Shown here in pieces: positions 1 to 6,766 of a DNA stretch of 29,841 nt (its first letter is position 1; every line of letters begins with the position of its first letter). The notes below the pieces were generated by a model, which was not told the DNA's origin, did no database searches, and worked only from the letters and a program-made list of their open reading frames with translations. Source of the DNA: Candidatus Pelagibacter sp. (GTDB taxonomy: Bacteria > Pseudomonadota > Alphaproteobacteria > Pelagibacterales > Pelagibacteraceae); the NCBI GenBank assembly GCA_028097785.1, contig JAOHFB010000009.1, positions 1 to 29,841 of the forward strand, written 5' to 3'. The translations under genes were made by a program, and so were the position numbers.

Positions 1-810
1 TCCTAAATAAATATTCCAAGTTGGAATTTCATTAAATATATAAAAACCAATTAATGCACCTATTAATAATTGGATATATTGTGTGTTTGCAAATATAGAA
101 GCAGGAAGGTGACGAGCAGAATTTATAATAAAGATCATTCCCATACCTCTTAATAAGCCCGAATTAAAATTTAAAAAAAAATCTGTTTTTGTCATTGGAA
201 TATAAAGTTCAAATGTAATCACACCAGAAATTAAAATTAGAATTAATTTTCCAATTATTAAAAATGAATAGACACTTTCTGATTGACCATATTTTTTAAC
301 CAATAAATGACCTATTGAAGCGAAAACTGGTATTAATAAAGCCAATAATACATAATTATTTATTTCTTTTCCAAAAGGATCAATTGCAATTATTGTTCCA
401 AAAAAACCAACTAATATCGCTGTATATCTTCTCCAACTTACTTTTTCTTTTAAAAAAATTACTGAGCCAATTGTTAATACAAAGGGTGTAAAAAATATAA
501 TGCTATACATTGTTGTAAGTGGAAGTTTATTTATACAAAGAAAAAATAATCCCATTGAAATTATTATAGTGACCGCTCTAACTAAATGAACAAGTAAGTT
601 TTTAGTTTTAATTTTTTTCCAGGAATTTCTAACTTGTGTATAAAGTAAAATTGGAAGTAATGCCGATATGGAGTTAATAAAAATTATTTGTGTTACATGA
701 TAATAATTTGTCAATTCTTTTGCTATAGAGTCCATAATAACGAATAAAGAGTAGCCAAGAATTGCTAAAAAAAAGTCTACCGAATAGACACGGGTAGTTA
801 CTGAATTCAT
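1..810 (-). CDS. DMT superfamily (EamA) transporter, C-terminus cut by window edge
   Basis: This is an integral membrane transporter of the drug/metabolite (EamA) type that would export or exchange a small metabolite at the inner membrane. The frame is open from an ATG at 808-810 to base 1, giving 270 residues without a stop; EamA proteins usually have about 280-300, so only a short tail is missing. The translation is a run of hydrophobic helices separated by short charged loops. It has an early VIMDSIAK segment and, near the cut end, FNEIPTWNIYLG, which fits the conserved 'E.P....G' of the last EamA helices. It starts 11 bases after the stop of the PhyH-like gene, so it is probably the last gene of the minus-strand operon beginning at 3650. 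A second EamA protein lies at 20227-21108. The substrate cannot be read from the sequence. Confidence 0.85.
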   Translation of the reverse strand, partial: MNSVTTRVYSVDFFLAILGYSLFVIMDSIAKELTNYYHVTQIIFINSISALLPILLYTQVRNSWKKIKTKNLLVHLVRAVTIIISMGLFFLCINKLPLTTMYSIIFFTPFVLTIGSVIFLKEKVSWRRYTAILVGFFGTIIAIDPFGKEINNYVLLALLIPVFASIGHLLVKKYGQSESVYSFLIIGKLILILISGVITFELYIPMTKTDFFLNFNSGLLRGMGMIFIINSARHLPASIFANTQYIQLLIGALIGFYIFNEIPTWNIYLG

Positions 811-821
811 TAGTTTATTTT

Positions 822-1805
822 TTATATTAGTTTTGAAAGATCTCTTTTACTATTCTTAAACGTTGGTAAAGGATATTTAAAGGCATATTTGCGTGGAATA
901 CACTTTTCTTTTGCTTTCTCCCAAAGAGCTAGCCATTGTTTAAAATTTTGAACATTAAGATTTTTTTTATATTTACTTCTTACATAAAAATTTGGAAGTG
1001 GTTCTCTTCCAGAAGGTTGACCAGCTATATTGTATCTTAGATCCGCACTAATTCTAAAATCATTTGATCTATTAGGAAGTGAGCAGTGTATTGAGTGCTT
1101 GTGTAAAAGAATAACATCACCCACGTCTGCTTCTAAGTAAACATGTTTCAATTTATCCAATAATTTGCTGTCCTTGATTTCAACTTGACCCCTATAGCCA
1201 GCAACATGATTTAATAATCCTATTTTGTTTATTTTTTTTACTGTAATCATACATCCATTTTTCTTAGTGGTTTTGGTAAAAGGTATCCATACAGTAACCA
1301 TGTCAGTTAATTTTTGCCCCTTTGAATTAAGCACAGCAGCATCTTGATGCCAAGGTGTTCTTCCACTCAAACCATCAAAAACTGAATCTTTGGGTAATTT
1401 TTTTTCAGGTTGTTTAATCCTAGTATTTTGTACTGGATTAGACATAATTTCTTTACCTAAAATTTTTTCTACAACATCTAAAATATTTTTGTTAGTAATT
1501 AAGTTCCATAAAGATTGAGTAGCAAAATAATCACTATCTTTCTTTACTTGGTCTCTTGGTAATCTAGTATTGAAATATTGATCTAAATCATCAATTTTTA
1601 ATTTTGATATATAAGAATATTTTTTTTTAAAATTTAAATTAAGAACTTTTTTTACATCCTTTTTTTTTGCAAATTTTTGAATTAAACAATCCATTACAAA
1701 TTCCATATCATTTAGGATTGGCATTAAGTCTCTTTGAAAGTTAAGTACGTTTTTTACTTTCAAATATCCTTGTTCAAACAATTTCTTTTGAAGATTATTT
1801 AGCAT
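822..1805 (-). CDS. Phytanoyl-CoA dioxygenase (PhyH) family 2-oxoglutarate/Fe(II) oxygenase
   Basis: A 327-residue non-haem iron oxygenase, expected to couple 2-oxoglutarate decarboxylation to hydroxylation of an unknown small molecule in the cytoplasm. The iron-binding facial triad is visible: H153 and D155 in the segment RTPWHQDAA, and a distal H240 in HSIHCS, followed by R251, which should hold the 2-oxoglutarate carboxylate. The order TVWIPF, then NGC, then a GDVILLH strand is typical of PhyH proteins. The protein is somewhat longer than many bacterial PhyH members, with Lys-rich ends. It lies 31 bases downstream of another 2OG oxygenase of a different subfamily and just upstream of the EamA transporter. 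Marine bacteria carry many PhyH paralogues of unknown substrate; ectoine hydroxylase is one known member, but nothing here supports that specific role. Confidence 0.88.
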   Translation of the reverse strand: MLNNLQKKLFEQGYLKVKNVLNFQRDLMPILNDMEFVMDCLIQKFAKKKDVKKVLNLNFKKKYSYISKLKIDDLDQYFNTRLPRDQVKKDSDYFATQSLWNLITNKNILDVVEKILGKEIMSNPVQNTRIKQPEKKLPKDSVFDGLSGRTPWHQDAAVLNSKGQKLTDMVTVWIPFTKTTKKNGCMITVKKINKIGLLNHVAGYRGQVEIKDSKLLDKLKHVYLEADVGDVILLHKHSIHCSLPNRSNDFRISADLRYNIAGQPSGREPLPNFYVRSKYKKNLNVQNFKQWLALWEKAKEKCIPRKYAFKYPLPTFKNSKRDLSKLI

Positions 1806-1836
1806 TAATAGAAATTAATAGAAATTGGTGACAATA

Positions 1837-2706
1837 TCAATTCTTTGGAGGAGTTGTTAAATAGTTTGCGTCATGAAAAGAAGTTAACATTCTTTTATTT
1901 GTACTAATAATATGTGGGTAATAAGCTGTTCCTTTATAGTTCCATATAACTGGTTTATTTAAAGCATAACTTCCGTATATAAAAAATCTTTTTGGACAGT
2001 TTTTTTCAACAAATCGTTTAACGCCGTGATAAGAATTAGGCGTGGATTGAAAAAATACTACAGTTCCCTTTTTAGGAGTAAAGGCTTTTACTATTTCTAA
2101 TTCATTAATTTTTGGAAACCTTCTAAAACTTTTTCTTAAATTTTTTTTAGCTTTTTTTCTATAAATTGTAAGTGAGCCCCCATTTTTTTTTGGAATATCA
2201 TTTAAGTAAATTAAAAAATTATATAATCTAGTAATGTCGTCTCTGTGAGGACGTAATCTATAACCTCCTTTAGAAACTGAAAAATCAATATCTAAATTAA
2301 CTTTTGGATTACTGTAATTATTTCCTAATAATTTTTTTAATTCACTAGAATTTAATTTTTTTTTAATAGTAAATTTTTTAGGATTAAAGTCTCTAGGCTT
2401 GTAAGTATTTGTCCAAGAACCATCTTTAAAATTTTTAGAAAAAAGATTTTCAATTTTTTTATAAAATACTTTGCTATTAAAAAGTTTAAAAAGTTTTGCT
2501 GAATTATTTGAAGTCTTGATATAGTTACTGAAGTTTTTTGAACCTTTGTTTATTCTACTTCGTCCTCCCATTATCATATCGTCAAAGGCTTTAGATTTAC
2601 TGATCTCATCAATTAACAAATTACAAGTATTTTTATTAACTACATTTTCACCTACTAGCACAGGAAAGTTACTTTTAATCTTTTTTAATCGATTGATTTT
2701 AATCAT
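1837..2706 (-). CDS. 2-oxoglutarate/Fe(II) oxygenase, prolyl-4-hydroxylase-like fold
   Basis: A 289-residue protein with the 2OG-Fe(II) oxygenase core in its middle. The HxD pair is H154/D156 in LRPHRDDITRLYNFLIYLND, the distal iron ligand is H227 in NSYHGVKRF, and R240 is the likely 2-oxoglutarate-binding arginine, followed by FFIYGSYA. The 'YLN(D) ... GG.L..Y' and 'G..V.F....SYHGV' pattern is that of the 2OG-FeII_Oxy_3/P4H-like group rather than PhyH. The N-terminal 90 residues are basic and not recognisable. Its ATG overlaps the stop of the ketopantoate-reductase-like gene by one base (TAATG arrangement), implying translational coupling. The substrate is unknown. Two unlike oxygenases in one operon suggest two hydroxylations in one pathway, which is an inference. 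Confidence 0.85.
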   Translation of the reverse strand: MIKINRLKKIKSNFPVLVGENVVNKNTCNLLIDEISKSKAFDDMIMGGRSRINKGSKNFSNYIKTSNNSAKLFKLFNSKVFYKKIENLFSKNFKDGSWTNTYKPRDFNPKKFTIKKKLNSSELKKLLGNNYSNPKVNLDIDFSVSKGGYRLRPHRDDITRLYNFLIYLNDIPKKNGGSLTIYRKKAKKNLRKSFRRFPKINELEIVKAFTPKKGTVVFFQSTPNSYHGVKRFVEKNCPKRFFIYGSYALNKPVIWNYKGTAYYPHIISTNKRMLTSFHDANYLTTPPKN

Positions 2707-3650
2707 TAACTATACATACCTTCTTTGACTTTAATCATTTTATACATCAGATCATTTAGAGGTGTTTTTATTCCATGTTTTTCTCCAATTTTAGAGACAG
2801 CTCCACTTATAAAATCAATTTCAGTTTTTCTTTTATACTGAACATCAAATGCCATTGAAGATTTGTTTGTTTGCATGGAATCGACAATTTTATTAAACAT
2901 GAATAAACATTCATCTTCTGAAACATTAACTCCATCAGCAAGCGCTACTTCTCTTGTTTCTAAAATAATTTCTTTGCCAAGTCCTCTTGATACATCGTTA
3001 GCCTTATTATTAACGTATAGATCTGTGTGATGTAGATCAAAGATAGCAGAAAGAGGACCAATTGCTGTTAGAGCAAATAGCTTCATCCATTTTCTTTTTT
3101 TAACATCTTCAGCTGCAATCATTTCTAAATTATGTGCAGTGAAAGTATCTGCGATTTCTGTAATTCTATCTGTTATTCCACCTTCATATTCACCAATCCA
3201 TGAAGGTAATGCGCCATGGTTCATTATATGACCTGGTCCAAGAATATTCGAAGCTTGTGTTGTTGTGCCACCGATTACTTTTTCTTTCCCAACAATACTT
3301 TGAATTATTGCTTCATGACCAATTCCATTTTGAAAAGACATAAAAACAGTTTTATCTCCAATAATGTTTTTAATGCTATTAAGGGCTTGCTCTAGTGCAG
3401 TTGCTTTACACATAACAATTACTGCATCTACTTTATCTAGTGATGATGGATCAGAAGTAGCTTTAACTTTAATTATACGGTCTCCACCATGACCATCCAT
3501 TTTTAAGCCATCTTTATTAATTGCATTAACATGTTCTTTCCAAACATCAATTAATGTTACATTTAAACCTTTTTCAGCAAGTAATCCGCCAAATAGACAG
3601 CCCATTGCACCTGCACCTAATACCGCTACTTTTAAATCTTTATTTATCAT
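2706..3650 (-). CDS. Ketopantoate reductase (PanE/ApbA) family NAD(P)H-dependent 2-oxoacid reductase, divergent active site
   Basis: A 314-residue two-domain reductase. The N-terminal Rossmann domain carries LGAGAMGCLFGG (residues 11-22) and the FQNGIGHEA segment (N108) found in PanE. The C-terminal helical domain has the expected lysine (K190 in KWMKLF) and the SSM...TEID stretch, with E277 matching the PanE catalytic glutamate. However, the PanE motif that reads K..VN..INPLTA in E. coli here reads K..AL..IGPLSA, so the two substrate-contacting asparagines appear as L194 and G198. I infer a related 2-oxo or 2-hydroxy acid as substrate rather than ketopantoate. It heads the minus-strand operon with two 2OG oxygenases and a transporter, and is transcribed away from the DUF1907 gene across an 87-base spacer. 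Confidence 0.85.
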   Translation of the reverse strand: MINKDLKVAVLGAGAMGCLFGGLLAEKGLNVTLIDVWKEHVNAINKDGLKMDGHGGDRIIKVKATSDPSSLDKVDAVIVMCKATALEQALNSIKNIIGDKTVFMSFQNGIGHEAIIQSIVGKEKVIGGTTTQASNILGPGHIMNHGALPSWIGEYEGGITDRITEIADTFTAHNLEMIAAEDVKKRKWMKLFALTAIGPLSAIFDLHHTDLYVNNKANDVSRGLGKEIILETREVALADGVNVSEDECLFMFNKIVDSMQTNKSSMAFDVQYKRKTEIDFISGAVSKIGEKHGIKTPLNDLMYKMIKVKEGMYS

Positions 3651-3737
3651 CGTTACCTTTTTTCAAATTATTTATGTATAGAAATTATATATATTATCTA
3701 TAGACAATATGCAAAATAAATTATAGCTTATTAATGT
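3651..3737. promoter_or_regulatory. Divergent promoter/operator region with paired TNTATANA elements
   Basis: This 87-base AT-rich spacer separates two operons transcribed outward. Bases 3693-3708 form a near-perfect 16-base palindrome, ATTATCTATAGACAAT, with 7 of 8 pairs matching. A second related core, TGTATAGA, lies at 3675-3682, with its centre 22 bases (about two helical turns) from the first. This paired arrangement is typical of dimeric repressors binding one face of the helix. Bases 3674-3696 recur exactly, inverted, at 25474-25496 upstream of the TRAP transporter. The MarR-like protein at 4744 or an unlinked GntR-type regulator could be the ligand; neither is shown. Confidence 0.5.
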
Positions 3738-4715
3738 ATGCAATTAAAAATAGAAAAAGGAACTTTCGCAAATCATTCACTTGAAGATATAGCGAGTGCA
3801 TTAAAAAAAGGGCTTTCAGAAAATTTTAAAACTGTTGAAGTAGAAGTTGAAGATTGTCCTAATCTTCGTGATTGGGATTGTCCTTCTGAAGGAATAAGTG
3901 GAAATCAAAAAATTATAGATGTTGGTGGAGAGCCATACATGCATGACCCTAATTTTATTGGTGCTGAATTCGATTATCAAGAAATTTCAAAAATGATTAA
4001 CTCTGAAAAATCTTACGCTTTAGGTGCTGGATCTGGTGCAATGTCGTGTTTAGATGGTCACTGTGGTGAATTAGTAATTAATGAAAATTTAATTACTGAT
4101 GAGTCTAGATCTATAATTGCAAGAGTGAGTCCTGATAAAAAATGTATTGTTGAAAAATATACTGCTAAAAAACATGGTGGACTTGGAAATATTTATTATA
4201 CCAATGGTAAGCAAGGAAAAGTAATTAAAATAAAAATTAAAGGAAGATCAGGTGATCAAGGTTCGCTTCCACAAGCAATGAGATCTTCATTGTCAAATAA
4301 TTTAAATCTTAAAGGAAATGAACATATTGCTCTTGCGGGTGTATTTAGAATTTTAGAAGGAAGAGTAAGGTCTCATGTTCAGCCTGATTATAAAGATATT
4401 AAACATGAATATTATGATCCAAAACAAATGAAATGCGTTAAAGATTTTCTTCAATTTTATGAACCAGTTGGACCAAAATTACAATGCTATACAGTACTGT
4501 GGACTGGTGACCCTACTGGAGGAGATCTCAATTTAAGAGAGTCTGGTGAGCATACACATTTTCATTCTTATGAACATGATAGAGATGCTGGTCATTATCA
4601 TTTTGATGTAACCCCTGATGAAATTGAATACGAGGGTTATTTTAATACAGCTTCTGAAGTTCATAGGGTTAATAATATCTATAAAGAGCTAACAAACAAA
4701 AATAGTATTGAATAG
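3738..4715 (+). CDS. C11orf54/PTD012-type zinc ester hydrolase (DUF1907)
   Basis: A 325-residue protein resembling the human ester hydrolase C11orf54 along its length. Shared landmarks recalled from the human protein are: VEDCPNL near residue 38; EGISGNQKI followed by VGGEPY at 51-67; LGAGSG at 95-100; EKY at 139-141; GKQGKVIKIKIKGRSG near 157-172; and the C-terminal block EHTHFHSYEH...GHYHFDVTPD. The human zinc ligands H264, H266 and H278 correspond to H272, H274 and H288 here. The block is two residues longer in this protein, so the loop between ligands is extended. Human C11orf54 was reported as a zinc-containing fold with weak esterase activity; its natural substrate is not settled as far as I know. 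It starts an operon with a MarR-like regulator and a PanB-like gene. A role as lactonase or ester hydrolase in the local pathway is inferred. Confidence 0.9.
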   Translation: MQLKIEKGTFANHSLEDIASALKKGLSENFKTVEVEVEDCPNLRDWDCPSEGISGNQKIIDVGGEPYMHDPNFIGAEFDYQEISKMINSEKSYALGAGSGAMSCLDGHCGELVINENLITDESRSIIARVSPDKKCIVEKYTAKKHGGLGNIYYTNGKQGKVIKIKIKGRSGDQGSLPQAMRSSLSNNLNLKGNEHIALAGVFRILEGRVRSHVQPDYKDIKHEYYDPKQMKCVKDFLQFYEPVGPKLQCYTVLWTGDPTGGDLNLRESGEHTHFHSYEHDRDAGHYHFDVTPDEIEYEGYFNTASEVHRVNNIYKELTNKNSIE

Positions 4716-4743
4716 AAAACTTAATAAGTTTAAGTTTGTTTAA

Positions 4744-5160
4744 ATGAAAAGACAGTTTAAGTATCCAAAACATATCGAAGAACAAAAAAAAATTCCAAAA
4801 CTTACTCAAAAAAGAATTAAATTAGCTGAAATTTCACTTGGAGACTTTGAAGGAAGATTGACAAATGAATTGTTAAATTGGTTTTCTTTAACCCCACAAC
4901 ATTGGATTATGCTGCATATGGTGATGCTGGCATATTACAAAAATAAATCTATTACTAAAAATGAACTTTTAAAAGTTATCGAAAAATCTTATTTAACCTC
5001 TAATGTCTATATTGATACTGCAATTAAGAAGGGTTACTTTAGAATTATAAGAAACGAAAAAGATAAAAGATCAATTTTTATTTTACCATCTGTAATTACC
5101 ATTAAAACTTTTGAGGAGTTTATTGATCGAAGAGATATTCTTTATAAAGGTGTTAAATGA
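4744..5160 (+). CDS. Small MarR-like winged-helix transcriptional regulator
   Basis: A 138-residue DNA-binding protein by fold. Residues about 45-65 (SLTPQHWIMLHMVMLAYY) and 70-95 fit the helices preceding and forming a helix-turn-helix, with SYLTSNVYIDTAIKKGYF as the likely recognition region. IIRNEKDKRSIFILPS at about 100-115 is the beta-wing pattern of MarR proteins ('D.RDKRS..I.LT'). The N-terminus is Lys-rich with no obvious ligand domain. It begins 28 bases after the DUF1907 gene and its stop overlaps the next start (ATGA, 5157-5160), so it is co-translated with the PanB-like gene. By position it is the natural candidate to regulate the divergent promoter at 3651-3737; this is inference. 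Identification rests on the wing motif and size. Confidence 0.75.
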   Translation: MKRQFKYPKHIEEQKKIPKLTQKRIKLAEISLGDFEGRLTNELLNWFSLTPQHWIMLHMVMLAYYKNKSITKNELLKVIEKSYLTSNVYIDTAIKKGYFRIIRNEKDKRSIFILPSVITIKTFEEFIDRRDILYKGVK

Positions 5161-5972
5161 AGAACGTTTATACATGGGCTGCTAAACCAGCAAAAAGATC
5201 AACCACAGTCGGAGATTTAAAAGCTGCGAAAGGTAAGAGAAAATTTACTCAAGTGACTGCTAATAGCATTGAAGAAGCTGCAGCTGCAGAGAAAGCTGGC
5301 TTTGATATGATTATTGCTAATGCTAAAAATATAATTCCAGTTAGAGAAGGGTCAAAAAATCTTTTTTTAACTGCAGCCTTAGTATTGAATGAATTTGTTA
5401 CAGCTGATGACATTATGCGTGGTGCATTTAAAGCGCTTGAAAATGGTGCTGATGCAGTGATGACACCAAGAAGTATGGACATTGTAGAAATGTTAGCGAA
5501 AGAAGATGTGCCAGTCATGGGTCACTTAGGATTAGTTCCAAGAAAATCAACTTGGATAGGAGGATTAAGAGCAGTTGGCAAAAATGCTAATGAAGCTTAT
5601 GAATTATTTCAAAAATTTAAAAGACTAGAGGATGCAGGAGCGTTTTCTGCGGAATGCGAAGTGATACCTGAAAATGTTATGGGAGAAATTTCTAAACGAA
5701 CAGATATTGTTACCGTCTCATTAGGATCTGGAAGAAATGCTGATGTAATGTATTTATTTATGGAAGATATTTGCGGAGATACTGAGAACCCTCCAAGACA
5801 CTCTAAAGCTTATGGAAATTTACTTAAACTTAGAAACGAAATTAAAATTGAAAGAGTTAAAGCGCTAAAAGCATTTAAAAAAGATTCTATGAGCGGAAAA
5901 TTTCCAAGTAAAAAACAATCTTCTAATTTAGACAAAAATCAGTTTGAAGAATTTTTAAATCAGCTAGATTAA
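5157..5972 (+). CDS. PanB-like (ketopantoate hydroxymethyltransferase family) protein lacking metal ligands
   Basis: A 271-residue TIM-barrel protein most similar to PanB. Visible family features are TVGDLKAAKGKRKFTQVTA at the start, then GHLGLVPRKS..IGG....GK (residues 122-142), GAFSAECEVIPE (161-172) and a GSG...D...F..D segment near 190-203. By my hand alignment with E. coli PanB, metal ligands D45, D84 and E114 become N55, A74 and P104, while the catalytic glutamate E181 is kept as E168. A true PanB reaction (methylene-THF plus ketoisovalerate) is therefore doubtful; a lyase or a metal-free aldol-type reaction on another 2-oxo acid is possible. The PEP-mutase/isocitrate-lyase superfamily is the main alternative. 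The gene is coupled by 4 bases to the MarR-like gene and converges with the aldolase gene, sharing four bases. Confidence 0.75.
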   Translation: MKNVYTWAAKPAKRSTTVGDLKAAKGKRKFTQVTANSIEEAAAAEKAGFDMIIANAKNIIPVREGSKNLFLTAALVLNEFVTADDIMRGAFKALENGADAVMTPRSMDIVEMLAKEDVPVMGHLGLVPRKSTWIGGLRAVGKNANEAYELFQKFKRLEDAGAFSAECEVIPENVMGEISKRTDIVTVSLGSGRNADVMYLFMEDICGDTENPPRHSKAYGNLLKLRNEIKIERVKALKAFKKDSMSGKFPSKKQSSNLDKNQFEEFLNQLD

Positions 5973-6763
5973 TAAGTAGCGTCGCTGTCTTTTTTAGACA
6001 AGGAGCCTTTCATTTTATCTACAGTAGCTTTTGCACCAGCACTTAGGGCTCTTAAATCAGATGCAATTGTTACAAAATCAAAACCTTTTTCAATCATCTT
6101 TGTTGCATATTCTGTAGTACCATTGTGAATTCCAGCAAAAATATTATTTTTCTTTGCATGTTCTAGAATTCTCAAGATTTCAGAATAAGCTTTAGTTGTT
6201 TCAGCTCGATCAAACCCAGGTTTTTCACCAATTGCTAAAGATAAGTCTGCTGGTCCGATATAAATTCCATCAACACTTGGTGTAGACATTATCTCATCTA
6301 AATTTTCCAAAGACTCTTTTGTCTCGATCATTGCTAATTTAAGAATTTCTTCATTAGCGTGATCTGCATAATCTGCACCACCATAAATTAATCCTCTAAC
6401 AGGACCGAAACTTCTGTAGCCATCAGGTGGGTACATACAAGCTTGAACAAAATTTTCTGCCTCTTTTTTATTACTAACCATTGGACAAATTATTCCATAA
6501 CAACCAGCATCTAAAATTTTCATTATTTGACCAGGTTCATTCCAATTAACTCTAGCTAATGGAGTTACATCTGTTGTAGAAATAGTTTGAAGCATTGGAA
6601 GCGCATTACTGTAATCTACAAGTCCATGCTGCATATCTATTGTTAATGAGTCCCATCCTTGATGAGCCATAGCTTCAACTGAAGCAGTGCTCGGAATTGC
6701 ACACCAACCATTAATTACTGGCTTTCCATCTTTCATCATTTGTTTGATTTTATTTTTTCTCAT
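5969..6763 (-). CDS. HpcH/HpaI family class II aldolase (2-keto-3-deoxy acid aldolase type)
   Basis: A 264-residue aldolase that should reversibly cleave a 2-keto-3-deoxy (or 4-hydroxy-2-oxo) acid to pyruvate and an aldehyde, using a divalent metal. Hallmarks are H46 in DMQHGLVDY (general base), R71 in PLARVNW (pyruvate carboxylate), and metal ligands E147 (AMIETKESL) and D173 (GIYIGPADLSLAIG). The family includes HpaI, GarL and the 2-keto-3-deoxy-L-rhamnonate aldolase RhmA. The start fits well, 3 bases after the stop of the aldehyde dehydrogenase, so the two form a pair in which the dehydrogenase could oxidise the aldehyde product. The substrate is not readable; a sugar-derived 2-keto-3-deoxy acid fits the sugar-acid dehydratases elsewhere in the window. 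The protein ends in SDATY. Confidence 0.9.
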   Translation of the reverse strand: MRKNKIKQMMKDGKPVINGWCAIPSTASVEAMAHQGWDSLTIDMQHGLVDYSNALPMLQTISTTDVTPLARVNWNEPGQIMKILDAGCYGIICPMVSNKKEAENFVQACMYPPDGYRSFGPVRGLIYGGADYADHANEEILKLAMIETKESLENLDEIMSTPSVDGIYIGPADLSLAIGEKPGFDRAETTKAYSEILRILEHAKKNNIFAGIHNGTTEYATKMIEKGFDFVTIASDLRALSAGAKATVDKMKGSLSKKDSDATY

Positions 6764-6766
6764 GAT

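Noticed and set aside
4717..4738. A terminator or riboswitch between the DUF1907 and MarR-like genes
   Set aside because: AAACTT...AAGTTT gives a six-pair AT-rich stem with no T-tract, and the space is only 28 bases; it is too weak to call.
2706..5972. A pantothenate biosynthesis operon (PanE plus PanB)
   Set aside because: Both proteins have lost residues that the canonical enzymes need, the genes diverge, and they are embedded with oxygenases and a hydrolase rather than panC or panD.
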